A stretch of 43,754 bases of DNA from an uncultured Prevotellaceae bacterium (GTDB lineage: Bacteria > Bacteroidota > Bacteroidia > Bacteroidales > Bacteroidaceae), in contig OMXL01000018.1 in NCBI GenBank assembly GCA_900314985.1, positions 1-43,754 of the forward strand. The letters are read 5' to 3'. Below the pieces are notes generated by a model, which ran no database searches, was not told where the DNA came from, and saw only the letters and a list, made by a program, of their open reading frames with translations. The stretch's first letter is position 1, and each line of letters begins with the position of its first letter. Made by a program: the position numbers and the translations under genes. Below are positions 25,960 through 34,349 of this stretch, one piece after another.

Positions 25960-27676
25960 ATTTCTTTGCTGCCCTACGATAGTCTGATGGCGACATGCCG
26001 TAGACATCGCTGAAGACGCGGAAGAACGAGCTGCGGGAGAAGCCGGAGAGTTCGGCAATCAGTGCAACAGAATCTTTCGTAGTGGCCAGCAGACGGGCGG
26101 CATAGCGCAGACGGTACTCGTTGAGGAAACCGTTCACGCTCTTACCATCAGTACAGGTGCTGATGGCATCCGTCACATAATGCTCGTTGGTACCAAGGAG
26201 CTGAGCCAGGCGACTGCGATCGAGGTCGGTATCGGTATAGATATGGTCTGGACCATCCATGAGGTCGCAGATGCGACAGAAGAGCTGCTGATTAGCTGTC
26301 AGATTTTCCTGAGGTTCGGCTTTTAACTGCACGATGGCCTGCTGTTCTTCTTGCTCGCGCTGTTCAATCTCGGCCAGCAGACGGCGGTTCTTCTCAAGGA
26401 GCACCTTATTATATTTATGAGAGCGCCAAAGCAGGTAGGCTATGAGCAGACAGATGAGGACGACAGCAACGAGGATGATGCGGTGGATGATGAGTGACTG
26501 GCGGCGGTTGGCAATCTCGGTCTCCTTCTGGCGGATTTCCTCTTGCTGCTCTATGTCAATCTTCCGCTCCTGAATATGGATGGAGTCTGTCAACTGGCGC
26601 ATGCGGTCGGACAAGGCCTGTGCCTCGTCTTTGCGCCCGGCTTTCTGCAAGGTCTCATACTGGTACATCAGGTAGTGTTTGATGTATTCGGAGTTGATGG
26701 CGCTACCTTGGGCCATATAGAGCGAGTCAGACTGGCGGAACAGGCGGATGGCCTCGTCGTAGCGACCGCTCATCGTCAGATAGCGGGCATCAGCACCAAT
26801 GTCATAGACCCTCAGATTTTCAGACTGACGGTGCTTCAGATAGAGGGCCTCAGCCTTGTCGTGCTGACCGTTGGCGGCATAGATCATGGCTTGGCCGATG
26901 GTGATGTTGTTGTGACGGACTTGGCGCACATATTCGGGCCGGTCTGAGCAACGGTCCAGACGAGCCAGGGCCGTATCACCTTTAGCCACTAGAGGCAGGG
27001 CCTTTTGAGGCATGCCCTGCTCAAGGTAGAACTCTGTGGCCTCTATAATGCCAGCGAACAGGGCGTCTATCACCCAGTAGTCGTTGGTATGCGTCACACC
27101 ATTCATCATGATGTCAATGCCCTCCAGATAATACTGCTCGGCCTTGTCGGGGTGTTTCATATCCAACTCGCAACCGCCTTTAAGCACTAGCGCACGACTT
27201 TTTACACGCAAAGCCACTTCCTCGCTGATACCAGAAATGCCGCCACCTTGCTCCCGCTCATGCTCTACGTCGGCAATAATCTCGTCGCACAAGCGGAGAA
27301 CCTTGCCGTATTCGCCATTTCTCTCCAACCATCCAATCAGCAGGAGAAGGGCTGAATAGTAGGGAGCACCTTCACGTTTCAGTTCGGGGACATTCACTAT
27401 CTGCTCGCCATAGAAGATTGCCAACCGCGTCTGTCCCATCTGCCCGTAGAAGTTAGTCCTATTGAGGTTGGCCTGGGCAGGTGAAAACAAGCCCACACGC
27501 TCAGCACTGTCTATCCGTGCAAAGGCCTTTTCGGGTGTTGTGAATGCTATTTGCTGCAGCTCGGTTTTCAGTTTCTGTGCCTCCTCACTGCGGTCAGGCT
27601 TTGTGCAGCCTACCGTGCAAGTCACCAATACGACAACAATGGCTGTCAGTAGGATGATGAATCTAGTTTTTCTCAT
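25958..27676 (-). CDS. Membrane-spanning TPR-AraC transcription regulator 1
   Basis: 572 aa. The N-terminal segment MRKTRFIILLTAIVVVLVTCTVGC looks like a signal peptide or lipobox. Residues about 30-380 are helical TPR-like repeats, expected in the periplasm. A TM helix lies near 397-416 (IILVAVVLICLLIAYLLW), then a coiled coil (LLEKNRRLLAEIEQREQEEQQ), and an AraC/XylS HTH in the last 110 residues (LAQLLGTNEHYVTDAI; FSRSSFFRVFSDVYGMSPSDYRR). This suggests a one-protein signal relay from envelope to DNA. Its ATG overlaps the stop of the 62-aa gene by 1 nt. The HTH part is about 87 percent identical to regulator 2. Confidence 0.85.
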   Translation of the reverse strand: MRKTRFIILLTAIVVVLVTCTVGCTKPDRSEEAQKLKTELQQIAFTTPEKAFARIDSAERVGLFSPAQANLNRTNFYGQMGQTRLAIFYGEQIVNVPELKREGAPYYSALLLLIGWLERNGEYGKVLRLCDEIIADVEHEREQGGGISGISEEVALRVKSRALVLKGGCELDMKHPDKAEQYYLEGIDIMMNGVTHTNDYWVIDALFAGIIEATEFYLEQGMPQKALPLVAKGDTALARLDRCSDRPEYVRQVRHNNITIGQAMIYAANGQHDKAEALYLKHRQSENLRVYDIGADARYLTMSGRYDEAIRLFRQSDSLYMAQGSAINSEYIKHYLMYQYETLQKAGRKDEAQALSDRMRQLTDSIHIQERKIDIEQQEEIRQKETEIANRRQSLIIHRIILVAVVLICLLIAYLLWRSHKYNKVLLEKNRRLLAEIEQREQEEQQAIVQLKAEPQENLTANQQLFCRICDLMDGPDHIYTDTDLDRSRLAQLLGTNEHYVTDAISTCTDGKSVNGFLNEYRLRYAARLLATTKDSVALIAELSGFSRSSFFRVFSDVYGMSPSDYRRAAKK

Positions 27677-27864
27677 TATAGTATTCCTGCTTTCCTCATC
27701 TTTTGTCGCATCTCTTCGTTCTGTCGGATGAACCGCTCAATGAATACATTCTGGTCACCAATACGCCATTGCAGGTAAATTATGATGAGTACAAGTGCCA
27801 GCACCACTACAATAAGGGTAGCGGCTAATGCAACAGCGACAATATATGTTACTTCCATACTCAT
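27676..27864 (-). CDS. Small single-pass membrane protein upstream of regulator 1
   Basis: 62 aa (60 if the second Met is used). Residues about 6-30 are one strongly hydrophobic helix (YIVAVALAATLIVVVLALVLIII), followed by an amphipathic, basic cytoplasmic tail (IERFIRQNEEMRQKMRKAGIL). It has its own promoter, a duplicated operator upstream, and overlaps the regulator start by 1 nt (TAATG), which supports a real translated gene. A role as partner or modulator of the membrane-bound regulator is a guess from context. Confidence 0.7.
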   Translation of the reverse strand: MSMEVTYIVAVALAATLIVVVLALVLIIIYLQWRIGDQNVFIERFIRQNEEMRQKMRKAGIL

Positions 27865-27910
27865 AATTGATGATATATCTACTTGTTATGATATTGATGC
27901 TGTTCTTGAA

Positions 27911-28042
27911 TTCGTCTGCAAAAGTAGTCTGTCTTTAGGAGACAACAGTCCCACAGCAGGAAAATAGAGTCTCAAAACGGGAAAAAGTGAGTCTGACAGA
28001 TAAATTCAAGGCTTACATTTCCCGATGAAATGGGCGATTTTT
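27911..28042 (-). promoter_or_regulatory. Promoter/operator of the small protein/regulator 1 operon, copy B
   Basis: The -7 element TACTTTTG is on the minus strand at 27926-27919. The upstream 115 nt match copy A: TTCGTCTGCAAAAGTAGT is identical at 27911-27928, GAGTCTCAAAACGGG at 27967-27981, and GATGAAATGGGCGATTTTT at 28024-28042. GA-rich half sites at 27959-27967 and 27979-27987 are again about 21 nt apart. The region also lies upstream of regulator 2 on the other strand, so it may act in both directions. Confidence 0.65.
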
Positions 28043-28097
28043 GTCATTGTCGTTCAAACGGCTCGTTCTGAAATTCCCAAAAAGTTTTCACTTTGTC

Positions 28098-28128
28098 TTG
28101 TCTGTTTGCAAAAAAAACTGTACCTTTG
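28098..28128 (+). promoter_or_regulatory. Promoter of regulator 2
   Basis: TTG at 28098-28100, 20 nt, TACCTTTG at 28121-28128. The start of transcription near 28133 fixes the regulator 2 start at ATG 28153 rather than the upstream TTG at 28093. Confidence 0.72.
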
Positions 28129-28152
28129 CCGCAAATTTCTTGGAACCCACTT

Positions 28153-29772
28153 ATGCGCAAAAGTAGTTTAATCATCATACTAACAGCCATTGCTATCTTG
28201 CTTCTGGCTTGCACAAAGAACCATGGTCAGAACCAGGAGGACCAACAGGCGAAACGCGACACGACAGCGATGGCTGACTGGAAGCGTGGCTCGAAATACG
28301 ACAGGATAGGACAGAAGCGAATAGCAGAGATGTATTTCAAGAAAGCGTACGATGCGTTGAAGGACAATCCCCAAAAAGACTGGAAAACCTATACCGAGAC
28401 AGCCTACGGTTTGATGGCACTCCGCTATCTCCGATATGACCTGAAAGGCTCAATGGACATTGCGATGGAGGTGATGAAGGTGATGGAGAAGAACAAAGAC
28501 TTTCCTCCTCAAATGCGCTCACCAGTACTTCTTCAGATAGCTCAGAACCAGGCAGCACTGAAGCAAATGCCAGATGCTGAACGTAACTTCCTAAGAGCCT
28601 ACGACGAGATGCTACAGTATTCTGGAGGATCGGAGTGTGGCAACATCAATCTTGTTATCTATGCCTGTAATCTGATGGATTTCTACCAGGAGACTGGCGA
28701 GTATGACAAATTTGCCGAATGGCTGAAACGCAGCGAGCATGAGTTTAAGTTCTTTGAAGAGAAAAGCAAAACCAGAAGAGACTCCTCATTAGTAGAGGAA
28801 TACAAGGCCCACCTGGCCATCTACCGTGCCATGTTGTTGCAGGGTACAGGACACACCCGTGAGGCCATGGCTGTTTACAATGCCATTCCACAAAGTCGTA
28901 TCCGCTATACGTTCGTGATAGACAACGCCATTTGTTTCTTGAAAGACGTTGGGCGCTATGACGAGATTGTAGACCTGTACGAGCACTTTGACAGCAGCGA
29001 ACTGTCACGCGACGGTGCGCAAATGAACTTTGACAACATCTGCTACCGTCTGACGCCACGGTATATAGCCAACATGAAGGCAGGAAACAAGGATGAAGCG
29101 CTGAGAATTGGAGCCAATATCTGCGAGGCTATCGACTCCGCCCTCATCTGGCAGCGGAAGGACGACGCTGCTGAGTTGTCAGTCATCTACCAGACGCACG
29201 AGAAAGAACTTCAGGTTTCAAGTTACAAGTTACAACTGCAAATACACCGTATCATTCTCGTCAGTGCCGTCCTCATCATCTTGCTCGTCGTCTTCTTGCT
29301 ATGGCGCTCTTATAAATATAATAAGGTGCTCCTTGAGAAGAACCGTCGCTTGCTGGACGATATAGAACAACGTGAGCGGGAAGAGCAGCAGGTCATTGAA
29401 CGGTTGAAGGCAGAACCGCAAGATGCGCTCACCACCGAGCAGCAGCTCTTCTGCCGTATCTGCGACCTCATGGAAGCGCCCAATCACATCTATACCGACA
29501 CGGACCTCGATCGCAGTCGTCTGGCTCAGCTTCTCGGCACCAACGAGCACTATATCACCGACGCCATCAGCACCTGCACCGACGGCAAGAGCGTAAACGG
29601 CTTCCTCAATGAGTACCGTCTGCGCTATGCCGCCCATCTGCTGGCAACGACAACAGATGCTGTTGGCGTCATTGCCGAAGTCTCTGGTTTCTCGCGCAGT
29701 TCGTTCTTCCGCGTCTTTAGTGATGCCTATGGCATGTCGCCCTCAGACTATCGCAAGGTGGCAAGAAAATAG
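28153..29772 (+). CDS. Membrane-spanning TPR-AraC transcription regulator 2
   Basis: 539 aa from ATG 28153 (MRKSSLIIILTAIAILLLACT, a lipoprotein-like signal). Layout as in regulator 1: helical TPR-like sensor, then a TM helix (IILVSAVLIILLVVFLLW), coiled coil (LLEKNRRLLDDIEQREREEQQ), AraC HTH (LAQLLGTNEHYITDAI; FSRSSFFRVFSDAYGMSPSDYRK). From the TM helix to the end it is very close to regulator 1 (14 differences in the last 109 residues by my count), whereas the sensor half is barely alignable. Probably both proteins read the same operator in response to different signals. It is divergent from the regulator 1 operon; the trhA-like gene follows after 20 nt. Confidence 0.85.
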   Translation: MRKSSLIIILTAIAILLLACTKNHGQNQEDQQAKRDTTAMADWKRGSKYDRIGQKRIAEMYFKKAYDALKDNPQKDWKTYTETAYGLMALRYLRYDLKGSMDIAMEVMKVMEKNKDFPPQMRSPVLLQIAQNQAALKQMPDAERNFLRAYDEMLQYSGGSECGNINLVIYACNLMDFYQETGEYDKFAEWLKRSEHEFKFFEEKSKTRRDSSLVEEYKAHLAIYRAMLLQGTGHTREAMAVYNAIPQSRIRYTFVIDNAICFLKDVGRYDEIVDLYEHFDSSELSRDGAQMNFDNICYRLTPRYIANMKAGNKDEALRIGANICEAIDSALIWQRKDDAAELSVIYQTHEKELQVSSYKLQLQIHRIILVSAVLIILLVVFLLWRSYKYNKVLLEKNRRLLDDIEQREREEQQVIERLKAEPQDALTTEQQLFCRICDLMEAPNHIYTDTDLDRSRLAQLLGTNEHYITDAISTCTDGKSVNGFLNEYRLRYAAHLLATTTDAVGVIAEVSGFSRSSFFRVFSDAYGMSPSDYRKVARK

Positions 29773-29792
29773 ATAAAGCATGACATCGCAAT

Positions 29793-30443
29793 ATGGCTAT
29801 CAGATATACTCATAAAGAAGAGCTATGGAACTCATGGTCGCATGCAGGAGGCATCGTAATGGGTGTCATCTTTGGTGTGATATTCCTATGGATGGCGTTC
29901 AGGGGCGACAACCCGTGGGCTCGTCTGGGCGTCTGCCTGTATCTCTTTGGCATGCTCAGCTCGTACATCGCCTCCACCGTCTATCATGCCTTGCCCTTAC
30001 GCTCCAAATGGCGCGAACGCTTCCGCCACTGGGATCATGCCGCCATCTACTGGCACATCGCCGGCAGCTACTCGCCACTGACGCTGATAGCCCTGCTGAC
30101 CCAAGGCTATTGGGGGTGGTCGCTGTTCTCGTTTGTGTGGCTGTGTGCCATAGCGGGCACCATCGTCAGCTTCGTCAAACTGCAGGAACACTCAAACGTA
30201 GAAACATTCTGTTTCATTGGTATGGGCCTCAGCGTGCTGGTAGCCTTCAAACCGCTTATCGACAGTGTGTCGACGGCTGCTGTCATCTGGATTATTGCAG
30301 AGGGGGTCTGCTATATTACTGGTGCCCTCTTCTACTCCCTCCACAAGAAGCCCTTCATGCATTCCGTCTTCCACTTCTTCGTCCTTGCAGGCAGCATCTG
30401 CCACATCATTGCCGTCTGGGACGTGCTGATGGAATACCTGTAA
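29793..30443 (+). CDS. trhA: Hemolysin III/TrhA (PAQR-like) membrane protein
   Basis: 216 aa with seven hydrophobic helices. The family's metal-site residues are visible: SSYIASTVYHAL (SxxxH), HWDHAAIYWHIAGSYSP (the DH...SY.P block), and MHSVFHFFVLAGSICH (HxxxH near the end). HlyIII-type proteins belong to the CREST/PAQR superfamily; in E. coli TrhA (YqfA) affects membrane energetics and fatty-acid balance, and toxin activity is doubtful. It lies 20 nt after regulator 2 and is probably co-transcribed. Convergent to the transglutaminase-like gene with a 24-nt gap and no clear terminator. Confidence 0.92.
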   Translation: MAIRYTHKEELWNSWSHAGGIVMGVIFGVIFLWMAFRGDNPWARLGVCLYLFGMLSSYIASTVYHALPLRSKWRERFRHWDHAAIYWHIAGSYSPLTLIALLTQGYWGWSLFSFVWLCAIAGTIVSFVKLQEHSNVETFCFIGMGLSVLVAFKPLIDSVSTAAVIWIIAEGVCYITGALFYSLHKKPFMHSVFHFFVLAGSICHIIAVWDVLMEYL

Positions 30444-30467
30444 GACAAGCTTTAATCCTCTCAGACG

Positions 30468-32318
30468 CTACTTGACGGCCTTCTTCAAGACGATTTTCTG
30501 ACTATAGGTATTGCTGACAGTACGGAAGAACTCAGCGAGTTGTGGGAACAAGGACTTATCGAAAATCCCCGACCGCTTCAACAAGCGGTTCTTGACATGA
30601 ATGGAGTTGCCGTCAACCTGTAGTGTAAAGGAGAACACAGCAAAGGGGTATTCGATGTTTACATCTTTGGGGCGAGCCTCCACAACATAGCCATCGGGAA
30701 TAGTCAACGTGATATCGTCTTCATCCAGATAACCATTATTTATCCAGATATCTTCCTGACGTTCATCACTGCCTTTAGGAACGGTATATCCCTGATGGAC
30801 GGGACAGACGGGTACAAAGAGACGCTGTCCGGTCTGTGTAGCGTATTTGTTGCTTCTGACCTTTGCATCAAGAGTCATCTGGGCTACTGAAGGTGTCTGA
30901 GATACTTTCAGCTGGTTCACTTCTGCCTGTGGCACATGAACCATACGCAGAAAAACTTTCTGGCGATCCTTCTCGTCCATCTTCAACAAGGGTACATGAT
31001 TCTCATACTGTTCGTTGAAGGTCTGCTGACAAACCGTCATCTCTGCAGCTCCATCAGCATTCAGGTCGATAGTTATCGTGCTATGCATCAGATTGGTACT
31101 GTCGGCATAGACAGGCAGTCGCACCAGTCGTCCACCCTGTTCGCTAATCTCTATCGCATCATGTCCGGCAATATCGTCATGCACATAACCCATCGGCAGT
31201 TCTGGATTGGTACACTCCAACCACAGCGTATCATTGGTGAGGGGAACCTGCAGAATAACGTGATTCATCTGTCCCACACTGGCAAAGTCGGGCAAGAAAC
31301 GACGATTGTTGGTACTGATAGTCGTATAGTTAGAAGCAATGCCCACCTCTTTCAACATAGCTCGCAAGTAGTTGGTCAGTCCTTTACAGTCGCCATAGCC
31401 ACTCTTGTTGACACTGGCTGCCGAAGCAGGTTTCTGTCCACCAATACCCAAGAGAATAGCGACATAGCGAGTCGTCTTCTCCAAACGCTTATAGAGTGCC
31501 TCTACTTTCTCGCGATCAGTCTTCATCGTATCTGTCAGTTGATGCAGTTCGCGACGGAGAGCCTCAGGCAACACGTCCTGACCTTGAATCAGACTATACT
31601 CCCAAAGACCATAATCCTTCCACGAGCGAAGACTTCCTCGCGTACCATAATATACAAAGTCGGTAGGTGCAAACCACGCCATCGGCATCCTTTCACGGAG
31701 CGGACGACTGTATGCCTCTTGTTTAATAAGCGGCATATCGTTCACTTCGAGGGTAAACAGCTGTGTGCTGGCCGAGAGGTCACTGACCTTCACCTCCTTG
31801 TCTATCTGTTGCAAGGCATAGCGGACGCTCAGGTCCTTGGGCACCTTCAGCCGATAGCTGGCCTTCTTGACGCTGATATCATAGTCTGCCTGCGGACAGA
31901 AGCGAGGAAACTCTATCAGGTTGTCACGACTCTCAATGGTCCACTCATAGCTGATGGTAATCGGATACACGGGAGGCGTATAGTCCAGATACATCTTGTA
32001 GTCATCAATAGCCAGATAGGGCGAATATTCCGTCTTCTGCAACTCACTCTCCTTCAGTTTTCTGATGACACGTCCCGTACCGTCGCTAACCACCCCCTTG
32101 AAGCCTGTCAGCTTGTCGTTCTTGCTACATGAGCACACAAAAGTGGCTAAGTCGGCTCCTTGCTCGCTAAGAATGGTCGTCACCTCACGAAAATGCTGAA
32201 TGACATGCGTGGCACTCAGGCATTCTACATCTACCACACTCTCTTCGACGATAGCCTTCTGGGCAGCAACAGACAATGTAAACAGAGGGGCGACAAATAA
32301 CAACAGTCGTTTCTTCAT
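30468..32318 (-). CDS. Secreted DUF3857/transglutaminase-like protein with an intact Cys-His pair
   Basis: 616 aa. Signal peptide ending SVAAQ. Residues about 25-250 are the DUF3857 beta domain (YPITISYEWTIESRDNLIEFP). A transglutaminase-like core lies near 270-420: the nucleophile is Cys in SGYGDCKGLTNYLRAML, His is in GQMNHVILQV, and the third site reads WLECTNPELPMGY, with Glu where many relatives have Asp. The last 190 residues are a beta domain. Such proteins are common in Bacteroidetes envelopes and their substrates are unknown. The gene follows its paralogue by 9 nt. Confidence 0.83.
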   Translation of the reverse strand: MKKRLLLFVAPLFTLSVAAQKAIVEESVVDVECLSATHVIQHFREVTTILSEQGADLATFVCSCSKNDKLTGFKGVVSDGTGRVIRKLKESELQKTEYSPYLAIDDYKMYLDYTPPVYPITISYEWTIESRDNLIEFPRFCPQADYDISVKKASYRLKVPKDLSVRYALQQIDKEVKVSDLSASTQLFTLEVNDMPLIKQEAYSRPLRERMPMAWFAPTDFVYYGTRGSLRSWKDYGLWEYSLIQGQDVLPEALRRELHQLTDTMKTDREKVEALYKRLEKTTRYVAILLGIGGQKPASAASVNKSGYGDCKGLTNYLRAMLKEVGIASNYTTISTNNRRFLPDFASVGQMNHVILQVPLTNDTLWLECTNPELPMGYVHDDIAGHDAIEISEQGGRLVRLPVYADSTNLMHSTITIDLNADGAAEMTVCQQTFNEQYENHVPLLKMDEKDRQKVFLRMVHVPQAEVNQLKVSQTPSVAQMTLDAKVRSNKYATQTGQRLFVPVCPVHQGYTVPKGSDERQEDIWINNGYLDEDDITLTIPDGYVVEARPKDVNIEYPFAVFSFTLQVDGNSIHVKNRLLKRSGIFDKSLFPQLAEFFRTVSNTYSQKIVLKKAVK

Positions 32319-32327
32319 GATAATATG

Positions 32328-34304
32328 TTATTGTTGAGCTGTTTTCGTCAGGGTTACAAGGTTCTTGCAGTTCTCCACTAATTTCTCCATAAAGGCCTTC
32401 AGGTCTTGATACTGCTGTTGCGTAAAGAACGTACGGCTGATGTTCAGCTTATAGAGTACCGACAGTTGGTTTCCATTCTGGCTGCATCTGATGGTAGCCG
32501 TGATGCCATCAAACTTCAGGACAATAGGCTTGGCAGCCTCCTCCAGTTTCCAACCTTCAGGCAAGTTCATCACTACGTTGATGCTCTTCTGCTGTTTGTA
32601 GGGCAGTTCCACTGGCAGATTTCGAGTCTCTGCAGTAAATGGGTTCTTGTTGATGGGTACTACCACCAATGGATTCAGATAAATGATGCCATCGGCTGTC
32701 GTACACTGCTTCGTAAACGCAATGGTTTCACGCATATTGGGCGAGAAATCGTGGCGTCCCTGCAATTGATAGTCGGTAATGCTGAAGTCGTTGTCTTCCT
32801 GTATCTGGTGAATCAGTTCTGTGCTGTCCTTCGCTGTGCGCCAAGCCTTACGCAGGCCGGCAGCAGCCTCGCCAGAGAGAGCATTCGTCATGGTACCACT
32901 GAGTTGACCGTCTTCAGTAAGCGCACACTGAATGATGCTACGTGTTGTTGCCTGGGTTACTGACTGCAGATTGACCCAACCGCCCAGTTGGTTCTTTCCT
33001 TTTCTGATGAGACGGGCACGTTCTACCGACAGACAGGCGGGAAGCACGTTCAGATAACCGTCTTCTGCAGAACTGTCGAAGAAGGCTGTTGTAGAGTCGT
33101 TCAGTTCTACAGCAACGACGAAGGTCGACAGGTACTTCAGACTGGCGTGTGATAGAGGCAGACGGCCATGGTTGCGAAGGCGCAGCACGACAGGCTCTGC
33201 CTCGATGCCTGCATCGTGCAGCATGTTAATCAGCAGAAAGTTCATGTCGGCATTCGTACCCGTACCTTCCTTCAGCACCTTACTGCCTGACTTAGCCCAG
33301 AAGGCATAGTCGCCATTCCATCTGACACGCTGGCGCAGCAATTTCCAGGTGGCATCGAAACGCTTCTGCTTGTCGGCTATCTGTGGGATTCCTGCTGCTG
33401 TCATCTCGTCTTTCAGCGGACTGCTCTTCTTGATGCGGCCACCAAACTCCTCATCATCAAACAAGGTCTTGTCAATGGTCTCCCATTTTACGGAATAGTC
33501 TTTGTAGACGTAGCCGGGAATCGTAACGCTCTGCAACTCGTGCGTTACCTTGCATCCATAGTCTGCTGCACACCAGATATAGTCGTCGGCTTTCAGGGCC
33601 GGCAGGTTGTGACCTATAAAGATGTTCGTCTCCGTATTAATCATTTCGTCGCCTACCGCCATCGAGGCAAACTCCTGCTTCTTCTCCAGACGACTCATTC
33701 CTGTCTCATCCAGATGGAAGGTCAGCCACTCCGGTATCGTCACAGAATACTTTGTATAGACTACGGGGATACTGCTCTGGGCATACCAGTCGCGCAGCTG
33801 GAAATAGAAGTCGCTCTCCAGTCGGTATTCATATTCGATAACCGTACCCACACGCACCTGAGGAACGCTGAACTTAATCAACTTCTCCGTCTTATCAATC
33901 TGCTCTTCATGTACCATTGAGCTCTCCATCTTGGTCTTCACCACCTTGCCATTCTCCATATTATAGGCAACAGCCTTTAGACCTCTCACCGTTTCAGGTA
34001 CTGAACTGCTGCTACTGAGTCTGACGCCAATCTCGTGGTCAGCCACATGCTTGCCCTCAGGTTTCAGCACCTTTAAACGGCATTTTACATTGTTAATAAC
34101 ACGGAAGTCACCATTAACGAGGACATAAAACACCTCCACACTACGAAACAGTTCTACGGCATCAGCATCTTTATCTGCTGCATATTCCGTCATCGTCAGT
34201 TCTTGCTGTGTAGGCTTACCCCATTTCAGATTAGGTTCAATAGTCGTCTGTGCAGAAACGGTCATTGCCAGCCAACAGCACAGCACGAGAAGAAAATTTT
34301 TCAT
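32328..34304 (-). CDS. Secreted DUF3857/transglutaminase-like protein without the catalytic Cys
   Basis: 658 aa. Signal peptide ending MTVSAQ. The DUF3857 domain covers about residues 40-260 (VGTVIEYEYRLESDFYFQLRDW). The transglutaminase-like core is recognisable near 320-430, but where the nucleophile belongs it reads GTGTNADMNFLLINML, with no Cys, so it is probably a non-catalytic fold. Binding of peptidoglycan or protein is possible. It sits between the LRR protein (45 nt upstream) and its active-looking paralogue (9 nt downstream), all on one strand and probably one operon. Confidence 0.82.
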   Translation of the reverse strand: MKNFLLVLCCWLAMTVSAQTTIEPNLKWGKPTQQELTMTEYAADKDADAVELFRSVEVFYVLVNGDFRVINNVKCRLKVLKPEGKHVADHEIGVRLSSSSSVPETVRGLKAVAYNMENGKVVKTKMESSMVHEEQIDKTEKLIKFSVPQVRVGTVIEYEYRLESDFYFQLRDWYAQSSIPVVYTKYSVTIPEWLTFHLDETGMSRLEKKQEFASMAVGDEMINTETNIFIGHNLPALKADDYIWCAADYGCKVTHELQSVTIPGYVYKDYSVKWETIDKTLFDDEEFGGRIKKSSPLKDEMTAAGIPQIADKQKRFDATWKLLRQRVRWNGDYAFWAKSGSKVLKEGTGTNADMNFLLINMLHDAGIEAEPVVLRLRNHGRLPLSHASLKYLSTFVVAVELNDSTTAFFDSSAEDGYLNVLPACLSVERARLIRKGKNQLGGWVNLQSVTQATTRSIIQCALTEDGQLSGTMTNALSGEAAAGLRKAWRTAKDSTELIHQIQEDNDFSITDYQLQGRHDFSPNMRETIAFTKQCTTADGIIYLNPLVVVPINKNPFTAETRNLPVELPYKQQKSINVVMNLPEGWKLEEAAKPIVLKFDGITATIRCSQNGNQLSVLYKLNISRTFFTQQQYQDLKAFMEKLVENCKNLVTLTKTAQQ

Positions 34305-34323
34305 TGATAATTGGTTATTTTTT

Positions 34324-34343
34324 GAGGATTAACAGCTATCCTC
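34324..34343 (-). repeat. Small hairpin between the LRR and transglutaminase-like genes
   Basis: GAGGAT (34324-34329) pairs with ATCCTC (34338-34343) around 8 nt. On the minus strand it is followed by A, not T, so it is more likely a processing or attenuation site than a terminator. Confidence 0.3.
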
Positions 34344-34349
34344 TCTTTA

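Noticed and set aside
29825-30475. A 216-aa ORF overlapping the TrhA gene in another frame
   Set aside because: Shadow frame. The TrhA frame has all family motifs and seven membrane helices.
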